A stretch of 43,582 bases of DNA from Sphingomonadales bacterium (GTDB lineage: Bacteria; Pseudomonadota; Alphaproteobacteria; Sphingomonadales; JAKSBY01). The DNA lies in assembly GCA_022360855.1 (NCBI GenBank), contig JAKSBY010000290.1, positions 1 to 43,582 of the forward strand, written 5' to 3'. Each line of letters begins with the position of its first letter. Positions within the stretch are counted from its first letter, which is position 1. Below, one piece after another: positions 25,125-33,697 of the stretch. The position numbers were made by a program, and so were the translations under genes. The notes beneath the pieces were generated by a model, which did no database searches, was not told the DNA's origin, and saw only the letters and a program-made list of their open reading frames with translations.

Positions 25125-25885
25125 CAAACCCGGCCGCCGTCGATAATCAGCGACTGCCCGGTGATCATCGACGAAGCGTCTGAGGCAAGGAACAGGGCCG
25201 AATTGGAAACGTCCTCCTCGGTAATTGTCGTTTTGAGACTTTGCTGGGCGAGACATTCCTCGATCGCCTCCGGCGTGGCCCAGAGTTTTTTCTGCCGCTC
25301 GGTCAGGACCCAACCCGGAATCAGCACATTGGCCCGGATACCGAAGGGGCCGAGTTCTCGCGCGAGCGCTTTCGTCAGCCCGACGATGCCTGCTTTGGCG
25401 GTCACGTATGACGCATAGCCGGCCAGGCCCAGGATTGCCGAATTGGATCCCACATTAATGATGCTGCCGGCGTGTTCCTTCATGTCCGGCAGGGCGGCCT
25501 GCACCGTGAAGAAATGAGGGCGAAGATTGGTGTTGAGCGAACTGTCCCACTCGTCGACGCTGAATCCTTCGATTTCGTGCCGGTTATCGCGCGCGGCGTT
25601 GTTGATCAAGATTCGAACCGGTCCGAACTCGCTACGTGTTTTTTCCATCGCGGCCTGTAATGCGGCAATGTCCCGGATATCGCAGCGGACATAAAGCGGG
25701 CGGTGCCCGGCGAGCTTTTCAACGGCATCGCACAACGCTTCGGCCGGCTCCCTCGAAAGCGACACGAAGGCGACCTTTGCGCCCTGCTGGGCAAAGGCGG
25801 AAACAAACGATGCGCCGATGCCCGACCCGCCGCCGGTGATAAAAACCGTCTTGTCCCCGAGGTCATGATACTTGGGATAATGCAT
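25124..25885 (-). CDS. SDR-family dehydrogenase, probable D-galactose 1-dehydrogenase by context
   Basis: TGGGSGIG nucleotide-binding motif, NNAA, Ser plus YASYVTAKAG active site, C-terminal SMITGQSLIIDGG. Confidence 0.88.
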   Translation of the reverse strand: MHYPKYHDLGDKTVFITGGGSGIGASFVSAFAQQGAKVAFVSLSREPAEALCDAVEKLAGHRPLYVRCDIRDIAALQAAMEKTRSEFGPVRILINNAARDNRHEIEGFSVDEWDSSLNTNLRPHFFTVQAALPDMKEHAGSIINVGSNSAILGLAGYASYVTAKAGIVGLTKALARELGPFGIRANVLIPGWVLTERQKKLWATPEAIEECLAQQSLKTTITEEDVSNSALFLASDASSMITGQSLIIDGGRV

Positions 25886-25986
25886 GGATGCTGCCCGTCA
25901 TTGGTCTCTCGTCAGCTGCCGGCGGTCGACATAATATTGCATGCATCACTGTGCGCGTGTCTGTCGGTCCGCTATCTTGTATTTTA

Positions 25987-26000
25987 ATAATATATATCAT
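25987..26000. promoter_or_regulatory. AT-rich operator-like site 1 (ATAATATATATCAT) in the SDR/lactonase divergent region
   Basis: Resembles sites 2-4 but is more divergent. Confidence 0.35.
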
Positions 26001-26103
26001 AACAATAAACCTCAAAAGTAAAGCGGCGACAACCGCCTTTTTGAGTCCCGTCTTCCGGCTTCGCAACACTGCCCAAGGGGTCGATGTGGTCCAGAATTTC
26101 CGA

Positions 26104-26982
26104 ATGATCGCCGAGATACTGGTGGGCAATCTCTTGGGCGAGGGTGTTCAGTGGCGTCCCGGCGACCGGTCTCTTTGGTGGACCGATATTCTCGATAACA
26201 AAATGTATCGCCTGGAGTGGCGGCAAAGATCGGTGCGCCGGATCGATGTGCCCGAGCCGCTGGGATCGTTCGCATTCACCGCAAAGCCGAACACCGTTGC
26301 CGCCGCGTTTGCGACGGGCTTTGCGCTGTTCGACTATGAGAGCGGCGCCCTCGACTGGATACACAGGCCCGACTTTCTCGAAGGCGAAGGCAGGTTCAAC
26401 GACGGCAGGGCCGACCGGCAGGGGCGGTTCTGGTCGGGAACGATGATGGCCTCGCCGAGCCACAAAAGCCCGGCAGCCGGACGGCTCTTTTGCCTCGATG
26501 CGATAGGCGCGGTCAGCGAACACGAACACAATATCGGCATTTCCAATGGGCTGTGCTGGAGCCCGGACGGCGGCACGCTCTATTTCGCCGATTCCCTGCC
26601 CGGAATCATCTACGCATATGATTTCGACGGAACGACCGGCACGCCCAGAAACCGCCGCGTATTTGCCAAGTCGCCCGCCGGTGGCTCGCCTGACGGCGCC
26701 GCCGTCGATGCCGCCGGCAACGTCTGGAGCGCGCAATGGGGGATCGGCAAAGTGTTAGCTTACAATCCCGCCGGCGAGATCATTGCGGAGGTCCCGGTGC
26801 CGGCCAGCCAGCCGACCTGTGTGGCCTTCGGGGGCGAGGACCTTGATCTTCTGTTTGTTACTTCGGCCAAAGACGGGCTAGATAAGGATACGCTCGAAGG
26901 GGAGCCATCGGCGGGAAACGTCTTCGTTTTCGAGACCGGTACGAAGGGGCTGCCGGAGACTATCTATCGGGGCGCGGCTTAG
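26104..26982 (+). CDS. SMP-30/gluconolactonase family lactonase (probable galactonolactonase)
   Basis: LGEGVQWRPGDRSLWWTDILDNKMYRL, RFNDGRADRQGRFWSGTM, ISNGLCWSPDGGTLYFADS, SPDGAAVDAAGNVWSAQWG, QPTCVAFGGEDLDLLFVTSA. Confidence 0.92.
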   Translation: MIAEILVGNLLGEGVQWRPGDRSLWWTDILDNKMYRLEWRQRSVRRIDVPEPLGSFAFTAKPNTVAAAFATGFALFDYESGALDWIHRPDFLEGEGRFNDGRADRQGRFWSGTMMASPSHKSPAAGRLFCLDAIGAVSEHEHNIGISNGLCWSPDGGTLYFADSLPGIIYAYDFDGTTGTPRNRRVFAKSPAGGSPDGAAVDAAGNVWSAQWGIGKVLAYNPAGEIIAEVPVPASQPTCVAFGGEDLDLLFVTSAKDGLDKDTLEGEPSAGNVFVFETGTKGLPETIYRGAA

Positions 26983-27011
26983 GGACTTCGACGAATCAGG
27001 GTGAAGCCGAC

Positions 27012-27728
27012 ATGGCGGTATCGACACAGAGCTTGACGCAGCAGATTGTCAACGAATTGGGACTCGCCATTGTGCGGGGCCAATATGGCGCCGAAAACCC
27101 GTTTCCGATCGAGGCGGCTCTGTGCGAGCAGTTCGGTGTCAGCCGAAGCGTGCTTCGTGAAGCGGTCAAGATGCTGACCTCCAAGGGTCTGCTGCGCGCC
27201 CGGCCCCGTCAGGGGACGTCGGTTCAGCCCGAAGAATCGTGGAATCTGCTTGATCCGGACGTGCTCCGATGGCTGCTCGAGCGGAAGTTCTCGCTCGACC
27301 TGTTGAACGATTTCACCGAGGTGCGGCTGGCCGTGGAACCGCAGGCCGCGGCCTTCGCCGCAGTGCGGGCATCGGATGAGCAAAAAGCCGCGATCGAGCA
27401 TGCGCTGAACCGCATGCGGGCCGCGGAGCAAGGCGACGACGACCCGCTTGTGTCCGACATTGCCTTTCACGTCGCCGTGCTCGAAGCCAGCGGCAATCGG
27501 TTCTTCGGGCAGTTGAAGGATCTGGTCGATACCGCGCTCAGGATCAGCATCCGTCTCACCAACCAATATAAAGGCGTGGCCCTGGCCAATGTCGACGATC
27601 ACGGAAAGGTCTACGACGCAATCAAAGCGGCAGATCCGGAGCGCGCGCGGACTGCCAGCCTCTACCTGGTTAAGGAGGCCAACGAGTTGATCGCACGGGC
27701 CCGCGACAGGATGAAGGGCAAAAAATAA
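27012..27728 (+). CDS. GntR-family transcriptional regulator, FadR subfamily (DgoR-like by context)
   Basis: Winged HTH EAALCEQFGVSRSVLREAVKMLTSKGLLRARPRQGTSVQP, then an FCD-type domain EVRLAVEPQAAAFAAVRA. Confidence 0.9.
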   Translation: MAVSTQSLTQQIVNELGLAIVRGQYGAENPFPIEAALCEQFGVSRSVLREAVKMLTSKGLLRARPRQGTSVQPEESWNLLDPDVLRWLLERKFSLDLLNDFTEVRLAVEPQAAAFAAVRASDEQKAAIEHALNRMRAAEQGDDDPLVSDIAFHVAVLEASGNRFFGQLKDLVDTALRISIRLTNQYKGVALANVDDHGKVYDAIKAADPERARTASLYLVKEANELIARARDRMKGKK

Positions 27729-27734
27729 GGCCGG

Positions 27735-29864
27735 TCAGTCGACCCTCGTCAGTTCAAACACCAACGCCGTCTCCGGCATCGTCAGCGGCAACTGCACGCC
27801 CGCCTTCATAAGCCCCTCGCCCGAAATCACCGTCTCGGCCGTCGCTTCGAGCGCGTTCGGCGATCGTGCTTGGAGGCCTTGCGGCCAAATCAGTTCCAGC
27901 TTGTATCGAGATGCCGCATCGAGGCCTTCGAAGCGGAAGGACTCGGATACCGACTCGGCCCTGGTCGCCGTCTGGGCATAGGTGAAAAGCCCTTCGCTTC
28001 GATCCTCGGAGACGATACCGAACGCCAGCGCATGGGGTTTGCTCACCAGGCGAAACAGCCGGCCGCCGTGGATCAGAGCCCTCTTTTGCTTGTACAGGTC
28101 CAAAGCGGCGCGCAGGACATCTTCTTCTTCGCCGGTCAATTCTGCCAGATCGAACTCCATGCCCATATGCCCGAAAAGCGCGGCGGCGGCCCTGAACGCC
28201 ATGGAGTGCTGACGATCCGTCACATGACAGAGGCGGGGGCCGATATGCCCGCCCACCACCTCGGGCGGGAAGAAAAACGAAGCCCCGCGCTGAATCTCCA
28301 GCCGGTCGAGGGCGTCGTTGTTGTCTGACGCCCAAATCCGGTCGGTGTGGGCGAGGATGCCATAGTCGGTACGGGCGCCGCCCGACGCACAGCTCTCGAT
28401 CTCGACCGCCGGGTGCTTTGCGCGAAGCGCGGCAAGCAGGTTGTAGAGCGCACGCACCTGCCGGTGACAGGCGGGCCTGCCGTCGCTGCCGGGCTGATTG
28501 ATGTCCCGGTTCATGTCCCATTTCAGATAGGCGATATCGTTGGCCGTGAGCAGCGTGTCGAAGCACGCAAACAGATGGTCCCAAACCGCCTGCCTGGTAA
28601 GGTCGAGCACTAGCTGATCCCGGAACGGCACCGTATCCGTCGTGGTTGCCGACAATATCCAATCGGGGTGCGCCCGGTAGAGGTCGCTGTCGGGGTTGAC
28701 CATTTCCGGTTCTACCCAAAGCCCAAACTCCATGCCGCAGGCCTTCACGTGATCGATCAGGGGGGTGAGCCCGTCGGGATAGATGCTTTCGTCCGGGAGC
28801 CAATCGCCGAGTCCGGCCCGGTCGTGGCGCCGGCCCTTGAACCAGCCGTCGTCCAGGACAAACCGCTCGGCGCCCACGCGCGCGGCCTTTTCGGCCAACG
28901 CCTTGAGCCGGCCCGGGTCGTGATCGAAATAGACCGCTTCCCAGGTGTTGTAATGAACCGGGCGCGGCTTGTTCCGGGCCGCGTCGCTTAAGAGGTGACT
29001 GCGCACATATCGATGAAAGTTTCTCGAAAGCGCCGAGAATCCGTCCGGCGAGAAGGAGGCGTAGAGGACAGGGCTCCGGTAGGACGCGCCCTTTTCCAGC
29101 ACGATCTCGCCCGGCAGTAATAACTCGCCCATTTGCACCAACGCCCGGCCGTCCCACAGCTTCTCCGCGAGGACCCTGTGGTTGCCACTCCAGCCCAGAT
29201 GGAAGCCGAAGGCGGGGCCGGCGCCTTCCGTCGTATGACTGCAATGCGCGAGCAGCCCCGGAAAACTATCGTGTGACGTGCGGCCGCGCGTGTTTTCCCG
29301 CACATAGGCGCCGGTGAATTGCGCGACGGTTTGGCGCTGGAACTCGCCTGACCAGCGTCCGGCGAATCCGGTGAGCGTATCGGCATGCGCAGGTATCGGC
29401 AGGGTGGCGGCCGCACACCAGTCAAGCGTCAGCGGCGCGTCGCCTTCGTTCGTCACCTTGGTTTCGAGGCTTAGTACATCACTGTCGAAATCGAGCGCGA
29501 CGGTGTGATGCAGAACCACCCAATGTACCGGGTCGACGGACCGTATGGAGAGGCGTTGGGAGCTCGCTTCGAGCACGTCGGCCGACGCCGGATCGAAGTC
29601 CCACGCCGCGCCGTGACGGTGCAGGCGGATGCCCTTCGCGCCTGAAAATCCTGACCCAAAGGTAGGGCAAAGCGTGAGCGGGACTTCGACCGAAGCCGAC
29701 CCCTTCGCGGTCTGGCGGACCGCCAAGGCGGCGATCATCCCGGGCGTCGTATGCCGGAGCCTTTCGCCCCAATAGATGAGGGACGGGGAGCGCCCGCCAA
29801 CATCGGCAATAAGCGTCGTATTCTTACTTTCGAGCACATGCCAGTTTTCAGAAGTCCGTGCCAT
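27735..29864 (-). CDS. Alpha-galactosidase, GH36 family
   Basis: RFVLDDGWFKGRRHDRAGLGDWLPDESIYPDGLTPLIDHVKACGMEFGLWVEPEMVNPDSDLYRAHPDW, YLKWDMNRDI, ESCASGGARTDYGILAHTDRIWASDNNDALDRLEIQ. Confidence 0.95.
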   Translation of the reverse strand: MARTSENWHVLESKNTTLIADVGGRSPSLIYWGERLRHTTPGMIAALAVRQTAKGSASVEVPLTLCPTFGSGFSGAKGIRLHRHGAAWDFDPASADVLEASSQRLSIRSVDPVHWVVLHHTVALDFDSDVLSLETKVTNEGDAPLTLDWCAAATLPIPAHADTLTGFAGRWSGEFQRQTVAQFTGAYVRENTRGRTSHDSFPGLLAHCSHTTEGAGPAFGFHLGWSGNHRVLAEKLWDGRALVQMGELLLPGEIVLEKGASYRSPVLYASFSPDGFSALSRNFHRYVRSHLLSDAARNKPRPVHYNTWEAVYFDHDPGRLKALAEKAARVGAERFVLDDGWFKGRRHDRAGLGDWLPDESIYPDGLTPLIDHVKACGMEFGLWVEPEMVNPDSDLYRAHPDWILSATTTDTVPFRDQLVLDLTRQAVWDHLFACFDTLLTANDIAYLKWDMNRDINQPGSDGRPACHRQVRALYNLLAALRAKHPAVEIESCASGGARTDYGILAHTDRIWASDNNDALDRLEIQRGASFFFPPEVVGGHIGPRLCHVTDRQHSMAFRAAAALFGHMGMEFDLAELTGEEEDVLRAALDLYKQKRALIHGGRLFRLVSKPHALAFGIVSEDRSEGLFTYAQTATRAESVSESFRFEGLDAASRYKLELIWPQGLQARSPNALEATAETVISGEGLMKAGVQLPLTMPETALVFELTRVD

Positions 29865-29956
29865 TTTCTGATCTCGTTCCGGATGACCAACAGACACCCA
29901 GGTCTTGTTCCATAAACCGGTCAGTTATGATACTCGCTTGCACAAAACAAGTATTA

Positions 29957-29970
29957 ATCATATAAATATT
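29957..29970. promoter_or_regulatory. AT-rich operator-like site 2 (ATCATATAAATATT), overlapping a TTGCAC-N17-TATAAA promoter for GH42
   Basis: TTGCAC 29938-29943, TATAAA 29961-29966. The identical 14-mer occurs inverted at site 3. Confidence 0.55.
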
Positions 29971-30015
29971 ATTATAAAATTCACCCTGCGGGGTAGGCAA
30001 CGAACAAGAGGCCGA

Positions 30016-31983
30016 ATGCTGGGCGTCTGCTATTACCCGGAGCACTGGCCGGAAGATCTTTGGCAGGCCGACGCCGCCGACATGAAGGCGCTCGGTCTCG
30101 ATTACGTGCGGATCGGCGAATTTGCCTGGTCCCGTGTTGAGCCATTGCGCGGGCAGTTCGACTTCGCCTGGCTGGACAGGGGGATCGAGGTGCTGGCCGA
30201 TGCCGGGCTTGCGATCGTCTTCGGCATACCGACGGCAACGCCTCCGAAATGGCTGATCGACGAATTCCCCGAGATTCTACCCGTCGATCCCGAAACCGGT
30301 CGCGTGCGCGGCTTCGGCTCGCGCCGCCATTATGACTTTTCGAGCGAGACCTATCGCACCGAAGCGCTGCGCATCACCGGCGTGCTGGCGAAGCGGTATG
30401 GCGGGCATGACGCGATCGTCGGCTGGCAGACTGATAACGAGCTCTGTTGTCACGACACAGCGCTTAGCGCATCGCAAAGCGCGCGGGCGGGATTCCGGCT
30501 ATGGTGCGAGAAACGCTATGGCTCGGCCAAGGAGCTGAACGAGGCCTGGGGCAATGTCTTCTGGTCGATGGAGTACGGGTCGTTCGACGAGATCGAATTG
30601 CCGGTCGGGGCTGTCACCGAGACCAACCCGGCACATCGGCTGGCCTATCGCCGTTATGCGTCGGACACGGTGGTCGCTTTCCACGACGCGATGGTGGCAA
30701 CCATCCGCGCCCACGCGCCTGGCAGGTGGATCACCCACAACTTTATTCCGAAAGAAGACCTGGCCGTGGACACCTTCGCGCTTGGCGGGCCGCTCGATTT
30801 CGCCAGCTATGACAACTACCCGCTGGGCCGGGCGGATATTGTCTTTGCAGATGCGCCTGCCGAAGTCATGCGCCGCTACATGCGAACGGGTCACCCGGAC
30901 TTCGGACCGTACTACCTCGACGCGACGCGTAGCTTCTCCAAGGGTGACTTCTGGGTAATGGAACAGCAGCCGGGGCCGGTGAACTGGGCACCGCACAACC
31001 CGCGCCCATTGCCGGGCATGGTGCGTTTCTGGTCGCTCGAAGCCTTCGCCCACGGCGCCGCCTGCGTGAGCTACTTTCGCTGGCGCCAGGCGCCCTTCGC
31101 ACAGGAACAGATGCATGGGGCCCTGCGCCGGCCCGACAACTCCAAGGCCACCGCCTGGGATGAGGTCGCGCAGGTGCGAGGCGAAATCGACGCATTGCAC
31201 GTCATCAGCCACAAAAAACAGATATCGCCGGTCGCCCTCGTCACCGACGTGCAGGCGCTCTGGGTCACCGAAATTCAAAGACAGGGACGAGGCTATGATT
31301 TTGCCAGGTTGGAGTTCGCTTATTATTCGGCGCTGCGTCGGCTGGGCATAGATGTGGACTTTATCTCCGCCAAGGCATCGCTTGACGGATACAAGTTGAT
31401 TGTTGTGCCCTGCCTGCCGATCGTCGATGACGAATTCGTCGCGCGCTGTGAAGCGGAGGGCGGCCATATCATCTTTGGCCCGCGCTCCGGCTCCAAAACC
31501 GGCGAATTCAGTATCCCGCAGACGTTGCCGCCCGGCGCGCTGCAGCGGCTGATCCCGATCAGAATCCTGTCCGTCGAAACGCTGCGGCCCGACTGCGCCG
31601 AAGACCTGCATTGGAACGGTAGGGCCTATGATGCGACGATCTGGTGCGAGGAAATCGATGCCGGCGATGCCGATGTGGTCGCCACATTCGCCACCGGCGC
31701 ACCTGCGGTCGTCCGGTCCGGGACGGTCACCTATATCGGCACGGTGACCGATGACGGCTTCCTGCAAGACTTCTTGCGCGCCGCCTGCGCCGAAGCCGGG
31801 ATCCCGACGCTGGAATTGCCGCAGGACCTGCGCATCTGCCGCCGCGGCGGTCTTGAATTCGCGTTCAACTACGCCGCGGAGCCGCAGACGGTGCCGGCGC
31901 CGGAAGACGCGATTTTTGAACTGGGCGGGCGGGAGCTTGGCCCCCATGATGTCGCGGTTTGGCGTAGGCCCCAAAACCGCTAG
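30016..31983 (+). CDS. Beta-galactosidase, GH42 family
   Basis: MLGVCYYPEHWPEDLWQADAADMKALGLDYVRIGEFAWSRVEPLRGQFDFAWLDRGIEVL..., IVGWQTDNELCCHDT, FWVMEQQPGPVNWAPHNP. Confidence 0.95.
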   Translation: MLGVCYYPEHWPEDLWQADAADMKALGLDYVRIGEFAWSRVEPLRGQFDFAWLDRGIEVLADAGLAIVFGIPTATPPKWLIDEFPEILPVDPETGRVRGFGSRRHYDFSSETYRTEALRITGVLAKRYGGHDAIVGWQTDNELCCHDTALSASQSARAGFRLWCEKRYGSAKELNEAWGNVFWSMEYGSFDEIELPVGAVTETNPAHRLAYRRYASDTVVAFHDAMVATIRAHAPGRWITHNFIPKEDLAVDTFALGGPLDFASYDNYPLGRADIVFADAPAEVMRRYMRTGHPDFGPYYLDATRSFSKGDFWVMEQQPGPVNWAPHNPRPLPGMVRFWSLEAFAHGAACVSYFRWRQAPFAQEQMHGALRRPDNSKATAWDEVAQVRGEIDALHVISHKKQISPVALVTDVQALWVTEIQRQGRGYDFARLEFAYYSALRRLGIDVDFISAKASLDGYKLIVVPCLPIVDDEFVARCEAEGGHIIFGPRSGSKTGEFSIPQTLPPGALQRLIPIRILSVETLRPDCAEDLHWNGRAYDATIWCEEIDAGDADVVATFATGAPAVVRSGTVTYIGTVTDDGFLQDFLRAACAEAGIPTLELPQDLRICRRGGLEFAFNYAAEPQTVPAPEDAIFELGGRELGPHDVAVWRRPQNR

Positions 31984-31999
31984 AATTCGGAGACGCCCA

Positions 32000-33424
32000 A
32001 TGTCCCTACAAACCGTCCAGGTCGCCGTATTTGTACTGTTCACCGCGCTGATTGCGCTGGCGACCTATTTGAAGTGCCGGGGGACACGGGCCGCGGCGGA
32101 CTCCAACAAGGAGTATTTTCTGGCCGGCGGCGGCCTGTCGTGGATGTTTGTCGCCGGTTCGATCACGCTGACCAATCTCAGCACCGATCAGCTCGTCGGC
32201 ATGAACGGCAATCAGATGGCGCTCCTGGCATGGTGGGAGTTCGCCGCTTTCGCCGGGCTCATCATCCTCGCCAAGGTCTTTCTGCCGGTCTATTACCGGA
32301 ACAACTGCACGACCACGACCGAGCTCTTGGAGAAGCGTTACAACGACCCGCATATCCGGGCGACGGTCTCGGTCATGTTCCTGTTGGGCAATATCTTCAT
32401 CTTCCTGCCCGCGATGCTGTATGGCGGCTCGCTTTTCATGAAATCCATGTTCGGCATCGACGCCCCGATCATGCTGCTGGCGACATTGTTCGCCGTGGTG
32501 GGCGCCGCCTACGCCATCTTTGGCGGCCTCCGGGCGGTGGCGGTTTCCGACACCTACAGTGGCATCATACTCTTGAGCATGGGGCTTTTGGTCGTGTTCC
32601 TGGCGGTCGAGGCGATCGACTTCGATTTCAGCGGTATTCCGGCCGAGCGGCTGACGTTGATCGGCAGCGACGACAGCCCGATCCCATGGCACACTTTGCT
32701 GACGGGCATGATCTTCATCCAGATCTTCTACTGGAGCACCAATCAGACGATAACACAGCGCGCCATGGCGTCACCGACGCTGCAGGAAGCGCAGAAGGGC
32801 GTGTTTGCAGCAGCCGGAATACGGCTCTTGATCATACCCGCCATGATCGTGGTGCCGGGGATCGTTTCCTACAAACTATACGGCGACATCGGCGACGCGG
32901 CCTATGGCCGGATCGTCGGCGATGTCTTGCCGGTCTGGTTGTCGGGGGCGTTTGCGGCGGCGATTGCTGCGGCGGTGCTCACCAGCTTCAATAGCGTTCT
33001 CAATTCGTCCACCGCGCTCTACGTTTGCGACATCCACGAGAAGTACATCAACCCCAATCCCAGGGTTAAGGTACTCAGCGGCTGGGTCACCGGGGTCTTC
33101 GTTCTTATTGCCCTCGCTCTTGTGCCGTTCTACGACGGCACCGAGAGCATCATCAATATCGTGCAACAGCTCTACGGCCTGTTGAGCATGCCGATTCTCT
33201 CGACATTCCTGGTCGGCCTCCTATTCAACAATGTCGACGCACGGGCGATGATCCTGGCAATGGTGTCGGGAGCGCTGCTCTATGGGGCCTTCTCCTTCGG
33301 GTGGGAGCCGCTTCACTACATCCACCTGATGTTTACCACGCTGGTCTTCTGCATTGCCGTCGCCCTCGCCACCAACCGGCTGATCTTCGGCCGACGGGCA
33401 TCGCCGGTGGCGATGGGAGCCTGA
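32000..33424 (+). CDS. Sodium:solute symporter (SSS family) sugar transporter
   Basis: Multi-TM protein with YFLAGGGLSWMFVAGSITLTNLSTDQLVGMNG, FGGLRAVAVSDTYSGIILL, STNQTITQRAMAS. Confidence 0.92.
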   Translation: MSLQTVQVAVFVLFTALIALATYLKCRGTRAAADSNKEYFLAGGGLSWMFVAGSITLTNLSTDQLVGMNGNQMALLAWWEFAAFAGLIILAKVFLPVYYRNNCTTTTELLEKRYNDPHIRATVSVMFLLGNIFIFLPAMLYGGSLFMKSMFGIDAPIMLLATLFAVVGAAYAIFGGLRAVAVSDTYSGIILLSMGLLVVFLAVEAIDFDFSGIPAERLTLIGSDDSPIPWHTLLTGMIFIQIFYWSTNQTITQRAMASPTLQEAQKGVFAAAGIRLLIIPAMIVVPGIVSYKLYGDIGDAAYGRIVGDVLPVWLSGAFAAAIAAAVLTSFNSVLNSSTALYVCDIHEKYINPNPRVKVLSGWVTGVFVLIALALVPFYDGTESIINIVQQLYGLLSMPILSTFLVGLLFNNVDARAMILAMVSGALLYGAFSFGWEPLHYIHLMFTTLVFCIAVALATNRLIFGRRASPVAMGA

Positions 33425-33649
33425 TCGGCCGACCGACCGGCCAGCCCGCAACAACCGATTCTCCTTCCCGGAGCCCTGATCGTGCCCGCGGTACGGTTGG
33501 GACTCCTGAGGGGTTTCCTAACCAGAAGATGTGGCTTTTTTGCCAATACCCCCTGCGATTCAATAACGCCCTATACCAATAACATATTGATATTACTTAT
33601 TAAAAAGGCGGGGCTCTCTGAAGCGATGGAGAAGGTTGACAATATACGT

Positions 33650-33663
33650 AATATTTATATGAT
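33650..33663. promoter_or_regulatory. AT-rich operator-like site 3 (AATATTTATATGAT, inverse of site 2), overlapping the -10 of TTGACA-N16-TATGAT
   Basis: TTGACA 33636-33641; TATGAT 33658-33663; 35 bp upstream of the TonB-dependent receptor ATG. Confidence 0.6.
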
Positions 33664-33697
33664 AATTAGTGGATAAAAAAATAGGGGAGGACAAGAA

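Noticed and set aside
27754-29244. 496-aa minus-strand ORF within GH36
   Set aside because: Out-of-frame shadow of the GH36 gene on the same strand.
30499-32043. 514-aa minus-strand ORF opposite GH42
   Set aside because: Antisense shadow; GH42 on the plus strand is unambiguous.
33493-33523. Imperfect inverted repeat GGTTGGGA...TTCCTAACC after the symporter gene, as a terminator
   Set aside because: The stem includes a wobble, and the T-run lies too far downstream for a confident terminator call.
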